Source: Rhodobacter sp. (GTDB lineage: Bacteria; Pseudomonadota; Alphaproteobacteria; Rhodobacterales; Rhodobacteraceae). Taken from it: 64,000 bases of DNA. The position numbers were made by a program, and so were the translations under genes. The stretch lies in contig JAIXRW010000018.1 in assembly GCA_027484985.1 (NCBI GenBank), forward strand, positions 1 through 64,000. Reading direction: 5' to 3'. The notes under the pieces were generated by a model. The model worked only from the letters and a program-made list of their open reading frames with translations, did no database searches and had not been told where the DNA came from. Below, piece by piece: positions 26,956-35,862 of this stretch (the first letter of the stretch is position 1; each line of letters starts with the position of its first letter).

Positions 26956-27171
26956 ATGATATCTTTGTCCGTGCCCAACCGAACGGACGATCACATCCGT
27001 GATATCTTCGCCGGACAACTGCTGCAGGTTTCTGACACCTTTAAAAAAGGTGTGCCGCAGCACAGGTTCGACGCTCATAAGACCCATCAAACCGCGCACT
27101 GCAACCAGCGTGGGGTTGCTTGCCATCACCGCATTCCGCATCTGCCCTTCGATCTGATGGAGTCCGCGTAA
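26956..27171 (+). CDS. hypothetical small protein, coupled to the next gene
   Basis: A 71-residue unrecognised product (MISLSVPNRTDDHIRDIFAGQ...). GGAG lies 12 bases before the ATG, and its stop TAA shares its last base with the ATG of the next gene. The C-terminal half is His/Cys-rich without a clear metal motif. The overlap is the main reason to accept it. Confidence 0.4.
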   Translation: MISLSVPNRTDDHIRDIFAGQLLQVSDTFKKGVPQHRFDAHKTHQTAHCNQRGVACHHRIPHLPFDLMESA

Positions 27172-27407
27172 TGGCACGCCGGAATAAAGCTGACCGCCTA
27201 ACCCGCGCCGATATCAAACGGTATTTGTCGGTTTGGCCCATCGTGATGCGCGAGGCGACCGATGATTGGGCCAAGGAATTCGCCCTGTCCATTTGGCGTC
27301 AGTCGGGTGAACCGCAGTGGCTGCCCACTCTGAAGCAGTCTCGGGTCATGCGGCGGATGGTGCGAGAAACGAAACCCTTTTCGGCGGTGCAGCCCAGCGA
27401 AACTTGA
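27171..27407 (+). CDS. hypothetical small basic protein
   Basis: A 78-residue basic protein (MARRNKADRLTRADIKRYLSVWPIVMREATDDWAKEF...). The ATG overlaps the stop of the upstream small ORF (TAATG), and GATGGAG lies 10 bases upstream. Mainly helical, charged, with no signal peptide or membrane segment. Family not recognised. Confidence 0.55.
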   Translation: MARRNKADRLTRADIKRYLSVWPIVMREATDDWAKEFALSIWRQSGEPQWLPTLKQSRVMRRMVRETKPFSAVQPSET

Positions 27408-27869
27408 GCGGTCAGATGTGAAATGCGGTCGAGCGCTGCGGCGCTCGGCTGGTTCGATGGTCGGTAGCCGAAGGGCAGACGGTGGCGTCGAACAAGTAGC
27501 CTACCATGGGGTGTGGGGTCACAAGGCAGCGTAGACCGAAAGGCCGAAACGCGACCCCGGTGCTAATGACCACGGCACTAATTCGCGGCCAACTGCCCGG
27601 CGTGGGTCATCGCGTTCGGTCAGGCCTCTGGCGACGGCTCGGCTCCGCTGTGCAAGATCGACAAGGCGTAAGGCTACCTACGGCGTCAGCCGGGGTAGTC
27701 TTACCTATGCCCCCAGCTCAAACTCTCACCACAGTGCAGGATGGCAATAGGCTGGCCGTAAATAAAAAAAATGTCAGGTTACTGTGAGTTCGGATTGGTG
27801 CCTCTGAATGCGTCGGGCAAACACAGGTAGCGATTGATTTCCTAGGACCGCTCACGGCATAGTTTCGCT
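27408..27869 (+). other. 460-base hairpin-rich stretch, possible structured RNA
   Basis: No convincing protein gene lies between the small ORF and hsdR. The sequence holds many complementary segments: GAGCGC/GCGCTC (27430-27447), GTTCGA...TCGAAC (about 27452-27495), GGGGTC...GACCCC (about 27514-27560), TGACCACG...CGTGGGTCA, and a nested hairpin GTAAGGCTACC...CGGC-GTCA-GCCG...GGTAGTCTTAC (about 27669-27706). An A-run follows at about 27760-27770. A 93-codon open frame across it is Arg-rich and unconvincing. The promoter for hsdR should lie near the right end. A structured RNA is a hypothesis. Confidence 0.35.
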
Positions 27870-30800
27870 ATGGACCGGTTCGCCAGCAATTTCGAGTTTT
27901 TGACCACATTGGATAACCAGCTGGCCAACTTGGGGCGGCTAGCTGAGAGCTATTTTCAGGATGACCCGAGTACATGCTTGATCAAGCTTCGGCAGTTCGG
28001 CGAACGCCTGACGAAACGCCATGCTGCACTGGTGGGCGTCACGTTTGAAAGCAGCGACACGCAGGCGGATATTCTTCGGCGACTGCAATATGAGCGCGCG
28101 GCCCCTGAAAAAGTTCTCGATCTGCTGCACTACATCCGCAAGCTAGGAAACGGTGCGGTTCATGACGGGGCAGGCAGCCACAGGGAAGCGCTGGCCTGCC
28201 TGAAGATGGCAGTGCAGGTTGCCGTCTGGCATGTTCGAACAAGCACTTCGGATCGGACTTTCACGCCGGGACCGTTTCTTCCGCCGGAAGCTTCAAGCAC
28301 CCAAACTGCCGACTTGCGCGAAGAACTTGAGCGTCTTCGAAAGGAACGCAACGATGCCCTGTCCGCTGCGCAGCTGGCCGATGAGGCCCGTCGAGAGGCC
28401 TTGATTGCCGCTGAAAGTGCTGACGCTCGACACCAACGCGAGGTGGAAGAACGGCAGATTTGGGAAGCGTTGGCCCAAGATGCCGATAGGCAACTGCGCG
28501 AATTTGTCGAGACGGCACAAGTACAGCCACCCTCAACCAAGTCGCTGTTCTTGGCCGCTGCAAATGAGGCTGCCGTTGGAATTGACCTCGACGAGCAGGC
28601 AACGCGCGCACTGATCGACCAACTACTGCGTGACCGTGGATGGACTGCAGATACTGTCGAACTCCGGTACGCCAAAGGTTCACGCCCCGCAAAGGGGGCA
28701 AACATGGCCATTGCGGAATGGCCGACCAAATCTGGTCCTGCCGACTATGCCTTGTTCGTTGGCGAGGTTTGCGTCGGAATTGTTGAGGCGAAACGCTACA
28801 AGAAGAACATTTCTGCGGCTGTCGATCAGGCGGAGCGTTACTCACAAGACATTTCGTGGCCCCAAAATACCCAGCAGTGGGGCGATGGGTTTAGGGTGCC
28901 ATTCGTCTTTTCGACCAACGGTCGACCATATCTCAAGCAAGTCGAGACTGAGAGCGGCATCTGGTTCCGTGATGTCCGGCTCGGCAGCAACCACCGCCGC
29001 GCATTGACGGGATGGTTCCGGCCCGAAGAACTGACATCCATGCTTGAGGTGGAGAAGGACAAGGCGCAGGCGGCATTGCTGGCGCGATCTTTCGACTTTG
29101 GCTTTGAGCTTCGGCCTTACCAAGAGGCGGCCATCCGTGCTGTCGAGCAAACCCTCGGCACCGAAAAGCGCGAGATGTTGGTGGCTATGGCGACGGGCAC
29201 GGGCAAGACAAAGCTCGCCATCGCTATGCTGTATCGCTTGCTTGCGACCAAGCGCTTCCGCCGTATCTGCTTCGTTGTTGATCGTTCTGCCTTGGGGACG
29301 CAGACCACAGATGAGTTCATGAGCACAGCGATTGAAGGTCCGAAGACTTTTGGCCAGCTGTTCGGCATCAAAGGGCTCGACGACATCAAGCCAGACCCCG
29401 AAACGCGCGTCCACATCTGCACGATCCAAGGCTTGGTAAAGCGGGTACTTTACAACGCTGAACCGGCCGATGTCCCGCCTATCGGGCAGTATGATCTCAT
29501 GGTAATCGACGAGTGCCATCGTGGCTATCTGCTTGACCGCGAAATGTCGGACGCGGAGTTGAGCTTCCGGGGCCAAGAGGACTACGTCTCCAAGTATCGC
29601 CGCGTGCTTGAGCATTTTGATGCGGTGAAGATCGGCCTGACGGCAACTCCGGCATTGCATACCGCCCAGATTTTCGGGGACCCCATTTATACCTACACCT
29701 ACCGTGAGGCTGTTGTGGACGGGTGGCTCATAGACCACGAACCGCCAATCCGATTTCAGACGGCGCTTGCCAAGGCTGGCATAACGTTTGAAGCTGGTGA
29801 AGACGTGGAAATGCTCGATAGCCAGACTGGCGAAGTGCAGAACGCAACGGCACCGGATGAGTTAAGCTTTCAGGTCGAAGCCTTCAACCGAAAGGTCATC
29901 ACCCAGCCCTTCAATCAGGTGATTGCGGAAGAACTAGCCAAGCACATCGACCCGAGCTTGGAAGGAAAGACCCTCGTCTTCGCGGCGACAGATGCACATG
30001 CCGATATTTTGGTCCACGAACTCAAGAAGGCATTCGCTGCGCAATATGGCTCCATTGAGGACGCGGCGATCCGCAAAATCACGGGTAGCGTTGACAAGGT
30101 CGGCATCCTGATCCGCTCGTTCCGCAACGATGCCTTTCCCCAGATTGCGGTTACCGTAGACCTGCTGACCACGGGCATCGACGTACCGAAGATAACCAAC
30201 TTGGTCTTTGTCCGCCGGGTGAACAGTCGCATTCTTTATGAACAGATGCTGGGCCGCGCGACCCGTCGCTGCGATGACATCGGCAAAGAGGTCTTCCGCA
30301 TCTTTGACGCAGTGGACCTTTACGCGACGCTGCAAGACCTGACGCAGATGAAGCCGGTCGCCAGCAATCCCAAGCTGACCTTCGAACAGCTTTTCGACGA
30401 GCTTGCCACGGTCAGCGAGGATGAACAGCGCTCTTTGGTGCGCGATCAAGTGTTGGCCAAACTGCATCGTAGGCTGCGTAAGCTGCCCAGTAAAATCGCG
30501 CAGATGGTCGAAGACCTGACAGGCGAAACCGTCGAAGAACTGCGTGACAGGCTTGGTAAAAGCACGCCAGCGGAAGCGGCGGCGTACGCCAAGAAGTTTT
30601 CGGGCTTGGGCAAAATCCTCGATTGGAACCCGGATGGCTCTGGTCCCATCCTGATCCCGATCTCTCACCATCCTGACAGCATGCACGCCGTCACAACCGG
30701 TTACGGTCAGTATGACAAGCCCGAGGACTTCCTCGATACGTTCCGGTCGTTCGTGAAGAACAATCAGAACCAGATCGCCGCGCTCACAGTCGTTGTCCAG

Positions 30801-31223
30801 CGACCGCGTGACCTGACGCGGGCCGAACTGCGGTCCTTGCGTCTGGAACTCGACAAGATGGGCTTTTCGGAAACCAGTCTGCGCCGCGCATGGAACGACG
30901 CCTCAAACAAGGACATCGCGGCTTCTATCATCGGCTACGTCCGTCAGGCCGCGCTCGGCGATGCCCTGATCCCGTTTGAAACGCGTGTCCAGCAGGCCAC
31001 CAAGACCATCCTCGCCAAGGGCCAATGGACTGCACCTCAAAAGGAATGGCTGCGCCGCATCGCGCAGCAGATCACGAAGGAAATCGTGCTCGACCGCGAC
31101 AGCATCGACAGCGGCAATTTCGCGGCCCATGGGGGCTTCAACCGCCTGAACAAGGTGTTTAACGGTCAGCTGGAAACCATCCTGCACGACTTCAATGAAG
31201 AACTCTGGAAAGCCAGCGCATGA
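27870..31223 (+). CDS. hsdR: type I restriction endonuclease, motor/nuclease subunit
   Basis: A 1117-residue HsdR. Residues 1-125 form a DUF4145-like domain (RQFGERLTKR..., HYIRKLGNGAVHD) as in EcoKI-type subunits, then a coiled coil (about 145-215). The PD-(D/E)xK nuclease site is D292...E306-A-K308. The superfamily 2 helicase has ATGTGKT near 441, DECHRG near 547, TATPA near 590 and GRATRR near 794. The enzyme cuts DNA lacking the host's methylation after long translocation. It is the first gene of an operon and overlaps hsdM by four bases (ATGA). All key residues are present. Confidence 0.95.
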   Translation: MDRFASNFEFLTTLDNQLANLGRLAESYFQDDPSTCLIKLRQFGERLTKRHAALVGVTFESSDTQADILRRLQYERAAPEKVLDLLHYIRKLGNGAVHDGAGSHREALACLKMAVQVAVWHVRTSTSDRTFTPGPFLPPEASSTQTADLREELERLRKERNDALSAAQLADEARREALIAAESADARHQREVEERQIWEALAQDADRQLREFVETAQVQPPSTKSLFLAAANEAAVGIDLDEQATRALIDQLLRDRGWTADTVELRYAKGSRPAKGANMAIAEWPTKSGPADYALFVGEVCVGIVEAKRYKKNISAAVDQAERYSQDISWPQNTQQWGDGFRVPFVFSTNGRPYLKQVETESGIWFRDVRLGSNHRRALTGWFRPEELTSMLEVEKDKAQAALLARSFDFGFELRPYQEAAIRAVEQTLGTEKREMLVAMATGTGKTKLAIAMLYRLLATKRFRRICFVVDRSALGTQTTDEFMSTAIEGPKTFGQLFGIKGLDDIKPDPETRVHICTIQGLVKRVLYNAEPADVPPIGQYDLMVIDECHRGYLLDREMSDAELSFRGQEDYVSKYRRVLEHFDAVKIGLTATPALHTAQIFGDPIYTYTYREAVVDGWLIDHEPPIRFQTALAKAGITFEAGEDVEMLDSQTGEVQNATAPDELSFQVEAFNRKVITQPFNQVIAEELAKHIDPSLEGKTLVFAATDAHADILVHELKKAFAAQYGSIEDAAIRKITGSVDKVGILIRSFRNDAFPQIAVTVDLLTTGIDVPKITNLVFVRRVNSRILYEQMLGRATRRCDDIGKEVFRIFDAVDLYATLQDLTQMKPVASNPKLTFEQLFDELATVSEDEQRSLVRDQVLAKLHRRLRKLPSKIAQMVEDLTGETVEELRDRLGKSTPAEAAAYAKKFSGLGKILDWNPDGSGPILIPISHHPDSMHAVTTGYGQYDKPEDFLDTFRSFVKNNQNQIAALTVVVQRPRDLTRAELRSLRLELDKMGFSETSLRRAWNDASNKDIAASIIGYVRQAALGDALIPFETRVQQATKTILAKGQWTAPQKEWLRRIAQQITKEIVLDRDSIDSGNFAAHGGFNRLNKVFNGQLETILHDFNEELWKASA

Positions 31224-32695
31224 ACCCGAATACCGCCGACATCGTTGCCAAACTCTGGCGCGAGGCCAAGACGCTGCAAGGCGCTGGCATCTCGATCATG
31301 CACTATGTCAACGAACTCACCTACCTGCTGTTCCTCAAGATGCTTGAGGAAACCGGCCAGACCACCCTGATCCCGCCCGCCTACAGCTGGTCCGAATTGT
31401 CAAAGGCCGAAGGCGGCGACCAGCTGCGCTATTACAAGAAGCTGCTGCTTGATCTGGGCGATCCGGAAATCGTGCATAACCCCATGGTGCTTGCCATCTT
31501 CACCGATGCCGTCACCCACCTGCGCGAACCCAAAGACCTCAAGACGCTGACCACGAACATCGACAAGATCGACTGGTTCACCGCCCGCGAGGACGGCCTT
31601 GGCGACATGTACGAAGGCCTGATGCAAAAGGTCATGTCGGACACCAAGTCAAAGGCGGGTCAGTACTTCACCCCGCGCGCCCTGATTGACAGCATCATCC
31701 GACTGATCCAGCCGCAGCCGGGTGAGGTGATCCAAGACCCCGCCACCGGCACCGGCGGCTTCCTGATCGCCGCTGACCGCTACATCAAAGACGCCACGGA
31801 TGACCTGTTCACACTGAGTGAAGAACTGGGCCGCTTCCAGCGCCGCCAAGCCTTCCGGGGCCACGAATGGGTGCCGGATACCCGCCGCCTCTGCGTCATG
31901 AACATGCTGCTGCACGGCATTGAAAGCCTCGTCGGCTGCGAAGACAGCTGCGCCCCGCAGGGTGAGGCTTTGGGCCGCGCCGATGTGATCCTGACCAACC
32001 CGCCCTTCAACAAGATGCCGGGCGGCGTCAACCGGCCAGACTTCACCCTGACAGCGGGCGAACGTGTCGGCCCCATGCCCTTCCTTGAACATGCCATACG
32101 CATGCTGAAACCCGGCGGGCGCTGCGCCATCGTCATGCCTGACAACATCCTGTTCGGCGATGGGCTGGGCGCCGAGCTGCGCCGCTTTCTGATGGTGAAC
32201 TGCAATCTGCACACCATCCTGCGCCTGCCCACGGGCATCTTCTATGCCCAAGGCGTGAAAACCAATGTCATGTTCTTTACCCGCGCGACCGACAAGGTCT
32301 ATCCCGCCAACCACAAGGTGCAGGCGACCGAGGCCGTCTGGTTCTACGACTTGCGCACCAACATGCCATCCTTCGGCAAGACCAACGCCCTGACAGCAGG
32401 GCATTTCGAGGAGTTCGAGCGGCTGTTCGGCCCCGACCCCAAGGGCGGATCAGCGCGAGAGGAAGGTGGCGAGGCCAGCCGCTGGCGCAAGCTGACGCGG
32501 GACCAGATCACCGCACGGGGTGACAACCTCGATTGGACATGGCTGCGTGATGAAAGCGGCGATCCCGAAGACGAGATGACCGAACCCGACGAGATCGCCG
32601 CCGCGATCATGGGTCATTTGCGCGCCGCGCTGGAAGAAATCGAAGGGCTGGCCGAGGAGCTGGACGCAGCGCCAATGGTGGAGGCGGCGGAATGA
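31220..32695 (+). CDS. hsdM: type I restriction-modification system N6-adenine methyltransferase
   Basis: A 491-residue HsdM. It has the HsdM N-terminal helical domain, the SAM-binding motif DPATGTGGF near 173 and the catalytic TNPPF near 259. It methylates adenine in the target chosen by HsdS, protecting host DNA, and is needed for restriction. It overlaps both hsdR and hsdS by ATGA junctions. Base composition here is nearer to the host than that of hsdR. Confidence 0.96.
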   Translation: MNPNTADIVAKLWREAKTLQGAGISIMHYVNELTYLLFLKMLEETGQTTLIPPAYSWSELSKAEGGDQLRYYKKLLLDLGDPEIVHNPMVLAIFTDAVTHLREPKDLKTLTTNIDKIDWFTAREDGLGDMYEGLMQKVMSDTKSKAGQYFTPRALIDSIIRLIQPQPGEVIQDPATGTGGFLIAADRYIKDATDDLFTLSEELGRFQRRQAFRGHEWVPDTRRLCVMNMLLHGIESLVGCEDSCAPQGEALGRADVILTNPPFNKMPGGVNRPDFTLTAGERVGPMPFLEHAIRMLKPGGRCAIVMPDNILFGDGLGAELRRFLMVNCNLHTILRLPTGIFYAQGVKTNVMFFTRATDKVYPANHKVQATEAVWFYDLRTNMPSFGKTNALTAGHFEEFERLFGPDPKGGSAREEGGEASRWRKLTRDQITARGDNLDWTWLRDESGDPEDEMTEPDEIAAAIMGHLRAALEEIEGLAEELDAAPMVEAAE

Positions 32696-34011
32696 CGGGG
32701 CTGCCGCAGGGGTGGGCCAGCGTCGCTGTTCGGGATGTAGTTGACAGCTACGATACCATTGACCCGCAAAGGACACCCGAGCAGCGCTTCGCATATGTCG
32801 ATATTGGCGCGATAGACAACTCCGTTCAGAAGATCACGGACCCAAAAGAGTTCCTTGGAAAGGACGCGCCTTCGCGGGCGAGACGGGTAATCCGAACTGG
32901 CGATGTGCTCTTTTCGACAGTCCGAACCTATTTGAAGAATGTTGCGCAGGTGCCCCCCGAGTTGGAAGGCCAGCTCACGTCGACGGGTATCTGTGTCCTT
33001 CGTGCAAACGCTGCGACTGACCCGGATTACCTTTTCCGCTGGGCATGTTCGTCGGACTTCATCAACGAAATCTCGCAGGCACAAGACGGCACGATGTATC
33101 CAGCTGTCCGGGATGAAGACGTCCTAGCTGGGCCGATCCCCCTCCCGCCACTCCCCGAGCAGCGGCGGATTGTGCGCAAGCTCGAAACCCTCAGCGCCCG
33201 CAGCACCACCGCCCGCACCCACCTCACCGCCATCGAAAAGCTGGTGGAGCGATATAAGTCGGGTGTTCTGGGTTTGGAGCTAAGTGGCGTACCGTTGGGG
33301 AACGAGGTCGATGAACAAAACACTCAACCCATCACCAATGACAACGAGCGTGGGGAATGGACCTTCGATGCCTTGCCCACACATTGGGTGTGGACGGGCT
33401 TCAAGACCTTTCTTGAAAATCAGACGGACAGCTACCGCAAGCTTCCACAGAAGGACTATCAGTCCGAAGGCACATATCCTGTCATTGATCAGGGCGCTGA
33501 TCTGATTGGCGGATACAGTGATGATGCCGACCTTCTGCTGCCTGCCGAGCCGCCATACATCATCTTCGGTGATCACACCCGTTGCGTGAAATTCTTCACG
33601 GCCCCCTTCGTGCAAGGGGCTGACGGCGTAAAGGTCTTTCACGCTGGGAGAGACGTAGACATTCGGTTTGCATACTGGGCATTGAAGGGTCTGCAACTGC
33701 CAGACAAAGGCTATAGCCGCCATGCCAAGTTTCTGAAGGAAAGCTTCTTTCCGCGCCCCCCCCTCGACGAACAACGCGAAATCGTCCGCCGCATCGAAAC
33801 CGCCTTCACCAAAATCGACCGCCTCGCCGCCGAGGCCGCAAAGGACCTGAAACTGCTGGGCCACCTCGACCAGCGCATTCTGGCCAAAGCCTTCGCAGGC
33901 GACCTCGTCCCCCAAGACCCCACCGACGAACCCGCCGAAACCCTGCTGGACCGCATCCGTGTTAGCCGCTCAACAACAATGAAGAAAAGACGCGGTCGCT
34001 CAACGGGGTAG
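32692..34011 (+). CDS. hsdS: type I restriction-modification specificity subunit
   Basis: A 439-residue HsdS with two target-recognition domains (about 5-145 and 225-350), each followed by a conserved helical spacer starting PLPPLPEQRRIVRKLE (near 150) and PRPPLDEQREIVRRIE (near 355). The two spacers set the distance between the half-sites. The recognition sequence cannot be read from the protein. The last 15 residues are very basic (MKKRRGRSTG). The recognition domains are lower in GC than the spacers, as expected for domains that are exchanged. Confidence 0.95.
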   Translation: MTGLPQGWASVAVRDVVDSYDTIDPQRTPEQRFAYVDIGAIDNSVQKITDPKEFLGKDAPSRARRVIRTGDVLFSTVRTYLKNVAQVPPELEGQLTSTGICVLRANAATDPDYLFRWACSSDFINEISQAQDGTMYPAVRDEDVLAGPIPLPPLPEQRRIVRKLETLSARSTTARTHLTAIEKLVERYKSGVLGLELSGVPLGNEVDEQNTQPITNDNERGEWTFDALPTHWVWTGFKTFLENQTDSYRKLPQKDYQSEGTYPVIDQGADLIGGYSDDADLLLPAEPPYIIFGDHTRCVKFFTAPFVQGADGVKVFHAGRDVDIRFAYWALKGLQLPDKGYSRHAKFLKESFFPRPPLDEQREIVRRIETAFTKIDRLAAEAAKDLKLLGHLDQRILAKAFAGDLVPQDPTDEPAETLLDRIRVSRSTTMKKRRGRSTG

Positions 34012-34051
34012 CGCCCATTGGAAGATTGCCTACGAGCCAGCTGGGGTGGCG

Positions 34052-34978
34052 CTACGCCGCTTCCTTTTCGACAATGTGATTTCCGATTTCCTCGGCTGTG
34101 GTGAACGGCCTTAGTCGGAGTTCTAGATCGTCAGCCTGTTCCATCAGCCCGTTGTATGCAGTTTGCAGCCGCTCATACTGTTTGTTCGATACCTGCGGAT
34201 CGTCTTGGCTCGGCATTTGAACAATCAGTTCGTGGATGCGTCCGTCATGTGCAGGGTCTCTTTCCCGGTCAACTTTCAGATCATAAAGCCGTTGCTTGAT
34301 GTTCCCAACAGCGGGAGCCAAGCTGCCAGCCTTAAGGGTCGCAAAATTAGCGACCAACCGACGCCCCCGATAATCAATGTCTACCTCATGCGCGGCAGAA
34401 CGGCGGCGTCTAACGCGGCCTTCTACAATCCGAGAGCTGAAGTAACGCGCGATCTCGATGTTCCGGCTAGAAACGAGTTTTAGCACTAACTGCGGCAGCC
34501 GATCATCTTCCCGTCCTATCTTTTTCTCAGCGGCTTTCAGAACATTTGGCTGTTCCGACGCGCTTTTCGTGACTGCCGGATCGTAAAGCGAGGAGATAAC
34601 CGCCATCCAGTCTCGGCCAATTTCTGACAGGTCAGCCCCTTCTCCATCGCGCAGTTCGCCCAGTGCTACACCACTGAGTATACTCTTTGGATGCAGCAAG
34701 GCTTCAAGGCCGCGTTCAGCTAGATCATACTTCAGCGCTTTTTCAGCAAGCTCTACCGCGAAAAGCACGGCTTCGGCCTTGACGGCATAAAGGCAACTCA
34801 AGCGGCTAAGCGCGTTCGCCATCTCTAGGTGGAAGCCCGACGGGTTTGCTACGGCGCAGCCGATGACCAGTCGCTCGTACGACCCTGAGATTGGCTCAAG
34901 CAAGACCGGACGCCACTTCGCATATACATGCTGCGCGAAGGAAGGGAATGAGCTGGGGTCCAGATCAATGGTCATCAT
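34052..34978 (-). CDS. unrecognised partner protein of the HipA-like kinase
   Basis: A 308-residue soluble protein with no recognised family. The N-terminal part contains a strand-rich segment (RPVLLEPISGSYERLVIGCAV near 22-42) that recalls DUF3037-type partners of HipA-like kinases in general layout only; it is much longer. The middle is helical, a basic RRRR segment lies near 195, and the C terminus is a coiled coil (YERLQTAYNGLMEQADDLELRLR). Its ATG overlaps the stop of the kinase gene (ATGA), so it is the second gene of a two-gene operon convergent with hsdRMS. Role unknown; antitoxin, sensor or effector are all possible. Confidence 0.6.
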   Translation of the reverse strand: MMTIDLDPSSFPSFAQHVYAKWRPVLLEPISGSYERLVIGCAVANPSGFHLEMANALSRLSCLYAVKAEAVLFAVELAEKALKYDLAERGLEALLHPKSILSGVALGELRDGEGADLSEIGRDWMAVISSLYDPAVTKSASEQPNVLKAAEKKIGREDDRLPQLVLKLVSSRNIEIARYFSSRIVEGRVRRRRSAAHEVDIDYRGRRLVANFATLKAGSLAPAVGNIKQRLYDLKVDRERDPAHDGRIHELIVQMPSQDDPQVSNKQYERLQTAYNGLMEQADDLELRLRPFTTAEEIGNHIVEKEAA

Positions 34979-35775
34979 ATCACAAATGCCGGAACGCCGA
35001 GGGCGTCCTTCGCGTGTTTGGGCACATGCTGAACCCGTTTCATCAAGAAATCCTTAAGTGCCGCAACTGACGTCGGTGGCAACAACTGGTCCACGCCACC
35101 ATCTGACAACGCTTGTTGTACGGGTACGGATGCAATCTTTGTAGCGAAAACAGCCGCGTCATGGCCCTTGCTGCTCTTCTGCTCCACAGTTAGGTGGCCT
35201 GTAAGCCACTCTGACAGGCGGTGCCTGTAGGCTCGTACCGGGTCCAAATCTTGCGGCCGCCATTGGTGCCCCGTGAAGGCATGCCCGTGGTCGATGAGCC
35301 AAATGTTTGTCGGACCATCGATCAGCAAATTGCCAGGGTGGCGGTCGGTATTCGCAATCCAAGCATCAAACGCGTACAGATGGCCTAAGTTGAGCCAATT
35401 TCGCAGCGCGTTGATCAACAGCGCCTCAATGAAAGCGCCTCCACGTATCACTTGTTGCGTCAGGTTTGGCGTGCCTACGTCTTCGCTCACGAATACTATA
35501 TGGCCAGTACCATTCGAAACAGGCAGCTGTCTCGCGTTCAGAACGCTGTTTGGAGCGAACCCCAAGTATCCGTTTGGTACTGGTAGACCGAGCTCCTTCC
35601 CGAGGGTTGTGGCGAGAAGCTCATTTGCAAGCTGTTCAGCATTGATGTCCTTGATCACACCGTGACGCCTGGAACCGTCTGGCAGAAGGAACATCCCCTG
35701 AAAAGTGTCATTTACATTGCCGATCTTGAACGGAACTGCACCGTGCAGGATGCGAACTTGAGCTACTGCGGCCAT
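34975..35775 (-). CDS. HipA-like protein kinase (HipA_2 type)
   Basis: A 266-residue protein with a HipA-like kinase fold. Motifs are GVIKDI (K42, candidate ATP-binding Lys), E52 in the following helix, the catalytic loop FDAWIANTDRHPGN (D144, R145, H146, N149) and LIDHGHAF (D162, DFG-like). It lacks the HipB partner and the N-terminal domain of E. coli HipA. The ATG at 35775 is used; a TTG at 35784 adds three residues. It overlaps the next gene, and the two form an island operon beside the type I RM system. Protein phosphorylation in defence or toxin-antitoxin function is inferred. Confidence 0.78.
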   Translation of the reverse strand: MAAVAQVRILHGAVPFKIGNVNDTFQGMFLLPDGSRRHGVIKDINAEQLANELLATTLGKELGLPVPNGYLGFAPNSVLNARQLPVSNGTGHIVFVSEDVGTPNLTQQVIRGGAFIEALLINALRNWLNLGHLYAFDAWIANTDRHPGNLLIDGPTNIWLIDHGHAFTGHQWRPQDLDPVRAYRHRLSEWLTGHLTVEQKSSKGHDAAVFATKIASVPVQQALSDGGVDQLLPPTSVAALKDFLMKRVQHVPKHAKDALGVPAFVI

Positions 35776-35862
35776 GCTTACCAAACGAATAAAACTCTAG
35801 CTCGACGTTACGCATTCATTTAGTCGCAATCAATAGTTGAAAAGACGCCTGCCATAGCATCG

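Noticed and set aside
27506-27787. A 93-codon protein ahead of hsdR
   Set aside because: Arg-rich composition, no ribosome site of note, and it runs through strong hairpins; a non-coding role is more likely.
34975-35775. A standard HipBA persister module
   Set aside because: There is no HipB-type HTH gene and the kinase lacks the N-terminal HipA domain; only the kinase fold is shared.
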